Positions 30,192 to 39,224 of a stretch of 64,000 bases of DNA are shown here, piece after piece; within the stretch, counting starts at the first letter, position 1, and each line of letters begins with the position of its first letter. This DNA comes from Firmicutes bacterium FC7 (GTDB taxonomy: Bacteria > Bacillota > Clostridia > Tissierellales > Tissierellaceae), in contig JAKELU010000001.1 of assembly GCA_022760735.1 (NCBI GenBank), positions 402,774-466,773 on the forward strand, written 5' to 3'. Under the pieces are notes generated by a model. That model saw only the letters and a program-made list of their open reading frames with translations, had not been told where the DNA came from and made no database searches. Position numbers and translations under genes: made by a program.

Positions 30192-30705
30192 TATATTCAC
30201 CTCCAAGGGCTTCCTTTAGAATTTTCATTCCAGCATTTAATCTTGATTTTACTGTACCAAGGGGAATTTTAAGGACCTTACTAATTGTTTCATAATCATA
30301 ATCCAAATAATACCTAAGCTTAATAACTTCCTGATGTTTTAAACTTAATGTGGATAAATATTTGTCCAGTACAAACTTATCCACCGGATTCTCAAAATAA
30401 TCCTCAGCTACTTCTTCTTTAATTTCTTCGATAAATATTATTTTCTTATTTTTCTTTAATTTTGTTTTACATGTATTGACTAAGATTGTTTTACTCCAGG
30501 AATAAAAAGACTCATTTTTCTTTAGGCTTGATATATTCTCATAAAGAATGACTATCATATCCTGTAATGCATCCATTGCATCTTCTTCATTTTTCATATA
30601 TACAAAGGCCAATTTATAAAAATCAGCTTTTTTATCCATAATTAGTCCCAGTAAAGCCTCTTTATCGCCATTCTTAGCTTTTTTTACAAGGTCTAATGTC
30701 TCCAC
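30184..30705 (-). CDS. ECF-type RNA polymerase sigma factor
   Basis: A 173-aa sigma-70 family protein of region 2 + region 4 only. Region 2 shows AFVYMKNEEDAMDALQDMIVILYENI; region 4 shows LSLKHQEVIKLRYYLDYDYETISKVLKIPLGTVKSRLNAGMKIL, a clear helix-turn-helix. GTG start at 30705 behind AAGGTGG. It is co-transcribed with the DUF4179 protein, as is usual for ECF/anti-sigma pairs. The target regulon is not visible; autoregulation is likely. Confidence 0.93.
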   Translation of the reverse strand: METLDLVKKAKNGDKEALLGLIMDKKADFYKLAFVYMKNEEDAMDALQDMIVILYENISSLKKNESFYSWSKTILVNTCKTKLKKNKKIIFIEEIKEEVAEDYFENPVDKFVLDKYLSTLSLKHQEVIKLRYYLDYDYETISKVLKIPLGTVKSRLNAGMKILKEALGGEYIE

Positions 30706-30865
30706 TTCACCACCACCTTCTTATATAAGAGTATTATCTCAATAAAAAAGTTCAAACAAAAGCTAATTTTTTTGCCTTAGGTAAAAGAAGGGGTGCCTCA
30801 TGCTTAAAGTAACACTTTGAAAGTACAAGAATAACATAATATTAATAATTGATGGAGGGATGATT

Positions 30866-31942
30866 ATGAAAGATATTAATAATCAACCTAGGAATAAACT
30901 GAGCAGAAACGAAATAATTGGTATAGGTCTAGTTATTCTTTCTCTTATAATTTTATTCTTCTCACCAAATTCCCTATCTGACTTAATTGATGTAATAATA
31001 GCTAGGGTTTATCCTGTGGCTATTGAAATCTTCTTAATTAGTAATGTTGGTGTCGCTGTAATCGTAAGCGTTATTGTGGGAAGAATTCTTGAACGTCTAG
31101 GCTTTACAGATGGATTGATTAGAGTTTTTATGCCAATAATGAAATTTCTCAAAATAAACCCTTCTGTTATAATACCTGGTGTATACAACGTGCTTGGTGA
31201 TATAAATGCTGCTGGAAGAATAGCAGGACCTGTATTAATTCAAGCAAAGGCAACAAAAGATGAACAAAAAATGGCAATTGCTACTATGATACAATCACCT
31301 CAATCCTTTGCTACTTTTGTAATTGGCTTAATTGCTTTAAGCAAGTTCGGCATTCCAGCCTTACCTGTAATTCTACTGTCCATTATCGCTCCTTTGGTAG
31401 TTATTCCACTGATTCTTAAATTGACCATTTATAGAGATACTAAAAAGGTAGAATTAGAGGAGCTTCCTAGATTTACACCAAATACACCTTTTCTACAAAC
31501 TTTATTTACTTCTGCAATTGAAGGTACAGAATTGTTACTATTAGTAATAATTCCAGCTATTGCAGCTGTATTCTCCGTAATAGGAGTTTTAGATTATTTT
31601 GGAATTTGGCCTCACATAGAATCAGGATTAACAACCATGTTGAATATTCTTCACATAGAGCCAGCAACAGGTATAGTATCCATCCTTGCCAGTCCAACAT
31701 TAGCAGTGGCTCAATTAATTGATGTAGTTGAAAGCACAGATCCTAGACTTATTGTAGGTTCCTTTGTGCTGGCAAACTCTGGTCTTCCATTATCAGTTAT
31801 ATTTGGTCAAATACCTGCTACGTGGAAACCAATAACTGACTTAACAGAAAAGGAAATATTAAATTCTGCTCTTATAGGTACTGTAATAAGACTAATTACG
31901 GCCTTTCTACTTGCATATTTATTGACACCATTAATTATATAA
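30866..31942 (+). CDS. Nucleoside-recognition (Gate) domain membrane transporter
   Basis: A 358-aa membrane protein with about nine to ten helices. It has two Gate-type repeats: the first around IIPGVYNVLGDINAAGRIAGPVLIQAKATKDEQKMAIATMIQSPQSFATFVIGL, the second around VSILASPTLAVAQLIDVVES. The Gate fold is shared by nucleoside transporters, SpmA/SpmB and YjiH-type proteins. ATG at 30866 has GGAGGG at 6 nt. It is 12 nt upstream of an amidohydrolase gene, so it probably carries that enzyme's substrate or product, which is unknown. Confidence 0.8.
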   Translation: MKDINNQPRNKLSRNEIIGIGLVILSLIILFFSPNSLSDLIDVIIARVYPVAIEIFLISNVGVAVIVSVIVGRILERLGFTDGLIRVFMPIMKFLKINPSVIIPGVYNVLGDINAAGRIAGPVLIQAKATKDEQKMAIATMIQSPQSFATFVIGLIALSKFGIPALPVILLSIIAPLVVIPLILKLTIYRDTKKVELEELPRFTPNTPFLQTLFTSAIEGTELLLLVIIPAIAAVFSVIGVLDYFGIWPHIESGLTTMLNILHIEPATGIVSILASPTLAVAQLIDVVESTDPRLIVGSFVLANSGLPLSVIFGQIPATWKPITDLTEKEILNSALIGTVIRLITAFLLAYLLTPLII

Positions 31943-31954
31943 CGAGGTGATATA

Positions 31955-33178
31955 GTGAAAAATGAAAAGTATCTAATTAGAGCAGGAAAATTGGTAACTG
32001 TTAGCGAGAAGTATGGAACCTTATATGATGGAGCATTCGTAGTACAGGAGGGAAAAATAATTGAAGTAGGTTATTTCCCAATAGTTATAGAAAACTATCC
32101 TGATATAAAAATAATTGATTACAGTGATTATGTAATCACACCTTCCTTAGTAGACTGTCACACTCATGTTTTAGAATATGCTCCTTCAACCATTTATCCT
32201 GTTACCGAAGATACACATTTATTAGGAGGTACAGCCTTAATTCTAAAGGTCTTGTCCTCAGGAATTACTGCTTTAGGTGAGCAGATTTGTGGTCACCCAA
32301 ATGCTAATTATGGTAAAAGCGATTACAGTAAATTAATTGAGAATATGCCGATTGATATTGTCTTTTCCATTTCCACCATTTCAATAGGGCTACCTGAATT
32401 AGTTCACTTTTCAGGTTTAACGGGCTCAAAAATTCTTGATAAGTCATCGCTTATAAGTGACCAAATCATTGAAGGTTTGATTGAATTTAGTGATTATCCA
32501 GGTGAAAATATATTTATAAACGCAACTCCAGCTAATTTTGAGGAAGAATACGTTCCAAAAGCTGGTGAAATTATTTATTCTCAAGATGAATTGATAAAAA
32601 TATCCGAAGCTTTTCATGGGAAAAACAAGAAAATCGGATGTCATGTAGGTGGAAAAGAAGCAATAGATATGGCAATTAACGCCAATTTTAATGTGATCCA
32701 TCATGGACACGGAATTGATGATGAGCAAGTCCAAAAGGTTTTAAATAAAAGCATTATCGTAGTTGCAACACCTTTAGGAGGAACACATTTAACTCCTAAT
32801 AGTCCAGAGGAAATAGTTAATCTTGTAGAAAAAGGTGTTGTTGTAGCAATTTCAACAGATGCATACCTACCTCCTTCAAATAAAGCTTCTTGGCTAAGAT
32901 TTATGGATAATAGCTTAAAGGGCCCAGAGTCCCTAATGTTAATATCCAATCCAACTATGGAAATACTCAGAGAAAATGGTTGGAATGAAAATGACATCTT
33001 AAAGCTTATAACTTTAAATCCAGCAAAGGTGCTACAAAAAGATGATTGTTATGGTAGCATTGAGGTAGGAAAGGATGCAAATTTCTTGGTTTCTAATGGT
33101 ATACCCGGACTTGAAATAACAAATGATGATGATATATTGCAAGTATTCTTTAGAGGCAAAAAAGTAATTAGTAAATAA
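31955..33178 (+). CDS. Amidohydrolase-family metal-dependent hydrolase
   Basis: A 407-aa TIM-barrel amidohydrolase. PSLVDCHTHV carries the first metal HxH, GCHVGGKEA and VIHHGHGI the next His ligands, and VAISTDAY the catalytic Asp. The protein is nearest in general layout to imidazolonepropionase/deaminase relatives but lacks a clear HutI signature, so the substrate is left open. GTG start at 31955 with GAGGTGAT upstream. Co-transcribed with the Gate-domain transporter (12 nt). A palindromic terminator follows. Confidence 0.82.
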   Translation: MKNEKYLIRAGKLVTVSEKYGTLYDGAFVVQEGKIIEVGYFPIVIENYPDIKIIDYSDYVITPSLVDCHTHVLEYAPSTIYPVTEDTHLLGGTALILKVLSSGITALGEQICGHPNANYGKSDYSKLIENMPIDIVFSISTISIGLPELVHFSGLTGSKILDKSSLISDQIIEGLIEFSDYPGENIFINATPANFEEEYVPKAGEIIYSQDELIKISEAFHGKNKKIGCHVGGKEAIDMAINANFNVIHHGHGIDDEQVQKVLNKSIIVVATPLGGTHLTPNSPEEIVNLVEKGVVVAISTDAYLPPSNKASWLRFMDNSLKGPESLMLISNPTMEILRENGWNENDILKLITLNPAKVLQKDDCYGSIEVGKDANFLVSNGIPGLEITNDDDILQVFFRGKKVISK

Positions 33179-33182
33179 GAAT

Positions 33183-33210
33183 GGCTAAAAGGAATTCCTT
33201 TTAGCCTTCT
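33183..33210 (+). terminator. Terminator after the amidohydrolase gene
   Basis: A perfect 24-nt palindrome (GGCTAAAAGGAA and its complement) followed by TTCTTCT. Its right arm contains the stop codon of the converging ABC permease gene. Confidence 0.75.
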
Positions 33211-34823
33211 TCTAATTCTGCTTTTTTAAATGTCTTGTTCCACAGTATTATAATTGTTAATAATATTAAAGCTAAATATATTAACCCTCCAAAGCGAATC
33301 TTATCTGATAAAGAATGTAATACTGCTAGTATTCCCATGGTTATTAAGACTTTTATTAGCTCCCAAAAACCAGTCTTCTTCTCAGTCGTTTCAAATGCCA
33401 ATGAAAATGGTAAATCCTTTTTCTGAATCATATGAGTAATTATAGTAAGCAAGAATATATTAGAATATACAACTGCTAAATCAAGTAAAATCCCAAACTT
33501 AAATATGTATAAAAATACTAGGCTGACAAAAATAAATAGAGGAGTAAATAAATTGATAAATACAGCCTTTAATGAACCCTTATATATTGATGCCCTACTT
33601 CTTATTGGCATAGTTTCATAAATCCAAGCTCCCTTATAGTTTCCAGAATAGCTTAGATAACCAACTACATCTAATACCATGAATGATGCAAAATAGATAG
33701 CAAAAAATGACTTTCGACTTAAACTATCATTGAAATGTTGAGCTATAACCATTAATAGAGGGAAGACTATACTAAAGCCTAGACTAGGGTATACCTTTAG
33801 TTTAAAGGTTCTCTCCTTCTTTATCATGTTGGTTGTAAATTTATAAAAAGCTTTCTCTTCTTTATCTTTACAGATAATATTTGAAACTAAAATAATAAAT
33901 TTATTTTTACTTTTAGTTTGTCCTTCTGAGCTTCTCAATTTTTGTAGACTGCTTTCAAAGACTGATGAAGTTTTTATATAGATAATTATTGCTATAATAG
34001 GAACAATCAGAGCTAGTAGGGAAAGGAATACTATGTTTTTATCAGTATTTCCTTTAATAAATAGCTCAAATGGAGCTGCAAACCAAAGGGGTGGCATAAA
34101 CATCTTCCACCATGTAAGCTTTAATTCTATCTTATTGAAGTCTATAAAGGTCCAAATTCTAGACATCAGTTGATAGCCAAGAGTTATAGCGATTGTTAGT
34201 ACTATTTGAAAATAGTTTATTATATCCTTAAGCTTTTCTCCACTAAAAAACCTAAGTACTAATAAATACAAAAGACTTGTAAAAACAATGCTCAATAAGT
34301 CTATAAGCACGGCTGTTAATAAAAATAAGAAAAAGAATGTATATCCATATCTTTTTAAGGATACTAGCATGGCTGGACCTAATAAAGCCATGGTTATCAT
34401 AAAGATATAATAAAAAATATGTAATACCTTTGCAGCATTTAGAGTTCTACTATCAACAGGTTTCGTAAGTATAATTTCCTTGTCCTTTAAATCCAAAATA
34501 ATGGTGCTAAAATCTGAAACTAGAGACGTCATTATAAAGAACATGAACATGGAGAATATTAGACTCATTGAAAATAAATAATTATTACGTATAAACATAA
34601 AAACACTTAAAAATACTCCAAATAGAAGAAAAATACCTAGGGATCTTATAAAATTATTTTTGCCATCTTTCTTCTTTTGATTCGTAAGAACAGTTGATGT
34701 TCTTCTACTATCAATTAATAATTTTATCCTTAAAATCTTCCTTAAAGTATTGTAATCAATACCAAACCTCTGAAAGAGCCCTCTAAACACATCGAGAAAT
34801 TTTAAATATTTAAATTCCTTCAA
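33201..34823 (-). CDS. ABC transporter permease, large ABC-2-like
   Basis: A 540-aa membrane protein with about 12 helices in two blocks split by a soluble loop (about residues 285-330). No sequence family name is certain, but size and pairing with the ATPase upstream fit the large exporter permeases of low-GC Gram-positives. TTG start at 34823 behind GGAGGAGAG, overlapping the ATPase gene by 14 nt. Substrate unknown; membrane lipid, peptide or stress-linked export are possible. Confidence 0.8.
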   Translation of the reverse strand: MKEFKYLKFLDVFRGLFQRFGIDYNTLRKILRIKLLIDSRRTSTVLTNQKKKDGKNNFIRSLGIFLLFGVFLSVFMFIRNNYLFSMSLIFSMFMFFIMTSLVSDFSTIILDLKDKEIILTKPVDSRTLNAAKVLHIFYYIFMITMALLGPAMLVSLKRYGYTFFFLFLLTAVLIDLLSIVFTSLLYLLVLRFFSGEKLKDIINYFQIVLTIAITLGYQLMSRIWTFIDFNKIELKLTWWKMFMPPLWFAAPFELFIKGNTDKNIVFLSLLALIVPIIAIIIYIKTSSVFESSLQKLRSSEGQTKSKNKFIILVSNIICKDKEEKAFYKFTTNMIKKERTFKLKVYPSLGFSIVFPLLMVIAQHFNDSLSRKSFFAIYFASFMVLDVVGYLSYSGNYKGAWIYETMPIRSRASIYKGSLKAVFINLFTPLFIFVSLVFLYIFKFGILLDLAVVYSNIFLLTIITHMIQKKDLPFSLAFETTEKKTGFWELIKVLITMGILAVLHSLSDKIRFGGLIYLALILLTIIILWNKTFKKAELEEG

Positions 34824-35604
34824 CTGGCTCTCCTCCTCTAATTGTAGCTACAATTTCCTTAGCTATCAATTCATGTTCATTAAAACCTGTTAGCTGGTTG
34901 AATATCCTCTCTAGAGAGCCTTCCATAGATTTGGTCTTTAATTCCTCAATATTTCCATCAGCGACTATTTCCCCATTGTTAATTAGTATAATTCTATGGC
35001 TTAATTTCTCTACTACCTCCATAATATGAGAGGAATAGAAGATGGTCTTGCCACATCTTGCAAGCTCTGCTAATACCTCTTTAATTACCATTACACTGTT
35101 AGCATCTATTCCACTTAAGGGTTCATCTAAAAACAGTATATCAGGGTCATTTATAAGTGATGAAATAATAAGAGCTTTCTGCTTCATACCCTTAGAATAA
35201 GAGCTAAGCCTAGCATCGTAGACTTCTTTTATGCCGAAGAGGTCCATCAGCTTTTCTGCTTTTTTATTAGCCTCATCATAGTCCATACCATATAGTTCAC
35301 CTATGAAGGTTAGGTATTCCCTGGCAGTAAGATTCTCATAAACATCAGCTGTTTCAGGAACATAACCTATCTTTTTCTTATATTCAATGTTACCATTCTT
35401 AATATTTTGGCCAAAGATTCTTACTTCTCCTTCATATTCCCCGACCAACCCAAGCATGATTTTAACCGTAGTACTTTTCCCTGCCCCATTTGGTCCTATA
35501 TATCCTATGATTTCCCCCTTATAAATATCTAAATCAATATTATTTAAAACCTTCTTTTGACCATAGGATTTACTCAAGTTTCTTATAGTTATTACTGGAT
35601 TCAT
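34810..35604 (-). CDS. ABC transporter ATP-binding protein
   Basis: A 264-aa ATPase. GYIGPNGAGKSTTVK is the Walker A, YSKGMKQKALIISSLI the signature region (S-K-G in place of SGGQ), ILFLDEPLSGID the Walker B, and IFYSSHIMEVVE the H-loop. ATG at 35604 follows GGGGGTGG at 6 nt. It forms a two-gene exporter with the overlapping permease. A large palindromic element lies between it and the ftcD end. Confidence 0.94.
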   Translation of the reverse strand: MNPVITIRNLSKSYGQKKVLNNIDLDIYKGEIIGYIGPNGAGKSTTVKIMLGLVGEYEGEVRIFGQNIKNGNIEYKKKIGYVPETADVYENLTAREYLTFIGELYGMDYDEANKKAEKLMDLFGIKEVYDARLSSYSKGMKQKALIISSLINDPDILFLDEPLSGIDANSVMVIKEVLAELARCGKTIFYSSHIMEVVEKLSHRIILINNGEIVADGNIEELKTKSMEGSLERIFNQLTGFNEHELIAKEIVATIRGGEPVEGI

Positions 35605-35850
35605 ATAAATCCACCCCCTGTTTTTTTGCAACTCCTACATCTGACCTACATCAGCTGAGTAACGACATGATTTCTTCTGCTGATAGTTTAATTATAACCT
35701 TATGTAGATTTAAATACAAAATTAAAACTAAGGAATCCCAACTAATTAAATTTGATAAAATGATAAGATAATGTGTAATAAATATTAGCGAGAATACATA
35801 TAATTATGAGGTATATTCCTATACTAAAAAGATATAAAAGTCTGTTTCCC

Positions 35851-35916
35851 AAAATGAAGTACCTTGATAATGTACCAGGAAGTCTATCTCTGGACGTATC
35901 AAGGTACTAACATTTT
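35851..35916. repeat. Stem-loop related to the one at 28824-28874
   Basis: AAAATGAAGTACCTTGATA (35851-35869) pairs with TATCAAGGTACT..CATTTT (35897-35916). The loop is longer than in the sister copy and holds a minor GTACCAG/CTGGAC pairing. It lies after ftcD on the minus strand, where it can act as its terminator. Two near-identical arms 7 kb apart suggest a dispersed palindrome family. Confidence 0.7.
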
Positions 35917-35984
35917 ACTTCAACATCCTTTTTGTGCAGTAACCAAAAGTTGCTTGATGAATACTCCTTTAACTAGACCTTAAT

Positions 35985-36908
35985 TTACCCCATTAAATGA
36001 TACTCAAGAATTTGTTCTTTTCTTAATCCTTGTAATCCTAAATAATGATTTAAATTGTTAAGTAAATAATCTAGCTTAACTGGCCCGACTATTTCTGAGC
36101 CTGTTACAGCTACTCCATATCTTTGGGCTTCTAATTTAATTAGTTCATATGCTCTATAAAGAGGTGTTGCAGCACAGTCAAACATATTAATTGAGACTAC
36201 AACTCCATCTCTTTCTGGGAATTTGATACCTACAGCCCTTGTAGTTGAGAATCCACCGCTTGGACCTCTAACAGCCTTAGCTATTGACTTAGCTATACTT
36301 ACATCTTCAGTTGCTAAGAATACATTATATGCAGTTAATCCTTCCATATCAGCAGAAACAATTGTTGCACCATATTTAGGATCTAGTTTCCCATCCACTG
36401 ATAAATCTGGTCTTCTAGCTTCATGGTCAGGATGATTTGGGTCATCCAACAATGCCTTGAGGCCTTCATATTGACCCTGTCTTATATAGGAAATGCTCTT
36501 CTTGTTTTCAGTTCTTGCATTTTGTCCTGAGAAGAATATAGGCACTTGATGTCTTTCGAATAATTCCTTTCCGATCTCTTCTGCTAATTCCTTACATTCA
36601 TCTAAGGTTATATTTGACAATGGGAATAAAGGTATAGTATCTTGAGCACCTATTCTTGGATGTGTACCTTTTTGCTCTCTCATATCAATTAATTCATATG
36701 ATTTAGCAGCCATATCTAGCAAGGCTTCCTTCAATGGCTCTGGTTCACCAATGATGGTTAGTACAGTTCTATTAAAATCATATTCTGGTTCGCAGGAAAC
36801 TAGCTTTACTCCTTCTCTATTCTTAATTGTACCTGATATAACTTCAATTACTTCGGGTCTCCTACCTTCACTGAAATTTGGAACTGCAAGTATATACTTC
36901 TTATCCAT
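35985..36908 (-). CDS. ftcD: Glutamate formimidoyltransferase
   Basis: A 307-aa transferase domain that moves the formimino group between N-formimino-L-glutamate and tetrahydrofolate. The start ILAVPNFSEGRRPEVIE and THPRIGAQDTIPLFPL are diagnostic. It is the transferase-only form; the cyclodeaminase half is a separate gene elsewhere if present. Used in histidine breakdown or purine/glycine fermentation. A textbook -24/-12 promoter lies 48-65 nt upstream and the next gene upstream is a sigma-54 activator. Confidence 0.95.
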   Translation of the reverse strand: MDKKYILAVPNFSEGRRPEVIEVISGTIKNREGVKLVSCEPEYDFNRTVLTIIGEPEPLKEALLDMAAKSYELIDMREQKGTHPRIGAQDTIPLFPLSNITLDECKELAEEIGKELFERHQVPIFFSGQNARTENKKSISYIRQGQYEGLKALLDDPNHPDHEARRPDLSVDGKLDPKYGATIVSADMEGLTAYNVFLATEDVSIAKSIAKAVRGPSGGFSTTRAVGIKFPERDGVVVSINMFDCAATPLYRAYELIKLEAQRYGVAVTGSEIVGPVKLDYLLNNLNHYLGLQGLRKEQILEYHLMG

Positions 36909-36956
36909 TCAAATTCCCCCTTTATCTTTATCCTGATACATTTAATAAATATACAT

Positions 36957-36973
36957 AGCAATATATATGCCAA
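36957..36973 (-). promoter_or_regulatory. Sigma-54 (-24/-12) promoter of ftcD
   Basis: On the minus strand TTGGCATATATATTGCT runs 36973-36957. The GG and GC pairs are 12 nt apart, as in the YTGGCAC-N5-TTGCW consensus. Predicted start is about 36946, giving a leader near 38 nt to the ftcD ATG. A PAS-AAA+ activator gene lies directly upstream. Confidence 0.85.
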
Positions 36974-36981
36974 AAAATTAC

Positions 36982-37018
36982 AAAAGATTAATCAGCATAA
37001 AAGGCCAATTAATCTTTT
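36982..37018 (-). terminator. Hairpin after the sigma-54 activator gene
   Basis: AAAAGATTAAT (36982-36992) pairs with ATTAATCTTTT (37008-37018), loop 15 nt, with T-rich sequence just downstream on the minus strand. Likely the activator gene's terminator; its location 10 nt from the -24 element makes an activator-binding role possible too. Confidence 0.65.
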
Positions 37019-37133
37019 TAAATTGAATTCTATTTTATTATAAGAGGAAATATTTCAAGCATTACTTAAGACTATTCTTAATCCCAGGAAATTGCATAAT
37101 TTTCAAGAGGAATTTTTTCCTTTAAAGAAAGAA

Positions 37134-38537
37134 TTATTTCTTGGCAAATACAAGCTCAACTCCCAATCTTTTTGCCTTCTTCCTCAAAGTACTTACTTCT
37201 AGACCAGTCTTTTGACTTAATTCATGTATATTTTTTACCTTACTCATATAATCTGCTAATAATATTCTCTCATAATCATATATATTTTCTTTAAAGGACT
37301 TCCTATCATCTAATTTATTATTTATTTTATTTCCTATCTCTCCACCTAATATATCGTCGATATCAATTAGGTCGGTTTCAGAAGTTACAACAAGTCTTTC
37401 AATTTCATTTTCCAGTTCACGAACATTGCCTGGCCAGTCATAACTTAGTAGTAGCTTTAATGCCCCAGATGACAATACCTTCTTATAATTGTATTTTGAA
37501 TTTAGCCTTTCCACAAATACTTCAATGAGAGGTAGAATATCTTCCTTTCGCTCTCTTAAAGGCGGTATCCTAATTGGCACTACCCTTAATCTATAGTATA
37601 AATCCTCACGAAAATTCCCTTCTTCCACCATCAGGGATAAGTTCTTATTTGTTGCAGCAATAATCCTGGTATCCACCTGAATATTCTTAGTCCCCCCAAC
37701 TTTTTGAAATACCTTATCCTGAAGTACTCCTAAAAGCTTAACTTGAATTCTCATTGGCAGTTCACCGATTTCATCTAGAAACAAGGTTCCTTTATTAGCA
37801 AGCTGCATTAAACCTATTTTCCCTTCTTTTTTCGCTCCTGTAAAAGCACCTTCCTCATAGCCAAACAACTCTGTTTCTATCAATGATTCAGGTAGAGAGG
37901 AGCAGTCAATTTTTATAAAGGGTCCATTTTTTCTGTTGCTATTTCCATGGATAAACTTGCTTAAAACACCCTTACCTACCCCAGATTCTCCTTCGATTAA
38001 AACAGTAGAATCAACCTTAGCTACTCTTAGAGCCAGGTCCTTGATCTTCTCCATCTTGTTGCTTTTCGACACTATGGAATTATCTTCTTTATCCAATTTA
38101 TTCAGTATATTTAATTCTCTCTGTATCATTACATTGATATTTCTTAATTCATTAAGCTGTAATTTCATATTTTCTAAGCTTGTCCTATCCATTACCGTTA
38201 CTACAACATTAGTTAGTTTCCCATTTTCATAAATAGGCACCCCTTTAGAAAATATGTATTTATTATTAACTCTCTGAGTTTTTGCAACTTTCCTTCCACT
38301 TTCTATGACTTCTAATGCTATGGATTCAGAGTAAACTCCATCGCTAACAAGAATATTCATATCCTTTCCTACAATCCAATTGCTTTCTATCCCTTCTATT
38401 TCTTCACAGGTTTTGTTATAAAGGACGGTAATACCATTAGCATCAACTATATGTACTCCAATGTCTAAAGAATCAAATAGATTCTTAATCAACTCTAGCT
38501 TTAGATATTCACCTAATCTTGAATTTATAGATGCCAT
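37134..38537 (-). CDS. PAS-domain sigma-54-dependent transcriptional activator
   Basis: A 467-aa enhancer-binding protein. An N-terminal PAS domain (about residues 15-120; GVHIVDANGITVLYNKTCEEIEG) senses a signal. The AAA+ domain has GESGVGKGVL, EGAFTGAKKEGKIG (sigma-54 contact loop) and LFLDEIGELP. The C-terminal HTH ends in LSQKTGLEVSTLRKKAKRLG. It most likely activates the -24/-12 promoter of the downstream ftcD. GAGGTGG precedes the ATG. Signal ligand unknown. Confidence 0.92.
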   Translation of the reverse strand: MASINSRLGEYLKLELIKNLFDSLDIGVHIVDANGITVLYNKTCEEIEGIESNWIVGKDMNILVSDGVYSESIALEVIESGRKVAKTQRVNNKYIFSKGVPIYENGKLTNVVVTVMDRTSLENMKLQLNELRNINVMIQRELNILNKLDKEDNSIVSKSNKMEKIKDLALRVAKVDSTVLIEGESGVGKGVLSKFIHGNSNRKNGPFIKIDCSSLPESLIETELFGYEEGAFTGAKKEGKIGLMQLANKGTLFLDEIGELPMRIQVKLLGVLQDKVFQKVGGTKNIQVDTRIIAATNKNLSLMVEEGNFREDLYYRLRVVPIRIPPLRERKEDILPLIEVFVERLNSKYNYKKVLSSGALKLLLSYDWPGNVRELENEIERLVVTSETDLIDIDDILGGEIGNKINNKLDDRKSFKENIYDYERILLADYMSKVKNIHELSQKTGLEVSTLRKKAKRLGVELVFAKK

Positions 38538-38596
38538 ATTACCACCTCACTCATGATTTAGTCTTATTATATCACAGTTGCCATTTATTACATATA

Positions 38597-38627
38597 ATGA
38601 AGTAAAGATTCCTCATCTTTACTTCAT
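38597..38627. promoter_or_regulatory. Perfect 13-bp dyad in the divergent gap
   Basis: ATGAAGTAAAGAT-TCCTC-ATCTTTACTTCAT. Neither strand has a U tail, so it is not a typical terminator. It lies between the divergent sigma-54 activator and the 38682 gene, about 60 nt from the former start. Could be an operator or a structured leader. Confidence 0.5.
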
Positions 38628-38681
38628 TGCAGTGGTGTGATGAACGATAAGCTATTAAATTGAAAAGGTGGAGTTAACGAG

Positions 38682-39224
38682 ATGAGATGTATAACGAAGT
38701 CAGAATTAGAAATTATGAATAGATTTAGATTGCTATGGGAACAGCATAGTGAATGGACAAGAGCATCTATTATAGCAATAGTTTTTGATTTGCCTAATAG
38801 GGAACCAACAGTTAACAGACTATTAAGAAATCCAAAGGACTTTGCTAGGGTCTTTAGAGTTTTCTATGGTCAAAGAATTGCTGATGAATTTGATAGGCTT
38901 TTAACTGAACACCTGGTACTAGCCGCACAGCTAGTTGAAGCAGTTTTAGCAGGTAATACTAGGGAGGCAGAAATAATTAACAATAGATGGTATCAGAATG
39001 CTAGAGATATTGCAAGATTCCTTGCAAGTATAAATCCATTTTGGTCTGAAGAAGAATGGAGAACAATGCTGTTTGAACATCTAGATTTTGTAGCAAGAGA
39101 AGCGACAACTTTAATTAATGGAGAATATCAGGCAAATGTTGACCTTTACGATCCTTTAGAGCTTCAGGCTTTAGAAATGGCGGACATGATGAGTGAAGGT
39201 ATTATTAAACAATTTTTAAAATAA
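38682..39224 (+). CDS. Helical protein of unknown function (clostridial family)
   Basis: A 180-aa soluble, mostly helical protein. Notable segments are RLLWEQHSEWTRASIIAIVFDLP, RLLRNPKDFARVFR, WYQNARDIARFLASINPFWSEEEWRTMLFEHL and a final EMADMMSEGIIKQF. I recall similar proteins in Clostridia, often named acetylglutamate kinase by transfer, but no kinase or nucleotide motif is present, so I do not accept that name. AAAGGTGGAG before the ATG. Alone, with its own terminator. Confidence 0.75.
   Translation: MRCITKSELEIMNRFRLLWEQHSEWTRASIIAIVFDLPNREPTVNRLLRNPKDFARVFRVFYGQRIADEFDRLLTEHLVLAAQLVEAVLAGNTREAEIINNRWYQNARDIARFLASINPFWSEEEWRTMLFEHLDFVAREATTLINGEYQANVDLYDPLELQALEMADMMSEGIIKQFLK

Noticed and set aside
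31955-33178. Calling the amidohydrolase HutI (imidazolonepropionase) because ftcD is in the window
   Set aside because: The family layout is general amidohydrolase; the HutI-specific surroundings of the HxH motif are not matched, and it is 3 kb away on the other strand.
36982-37018. Enhancer site for the sigma-54 activator
   Set aside because: It is too close to the -24 element for a usual enhancer and is followed by a T-rich tract, so a terminator is the simpler reading.
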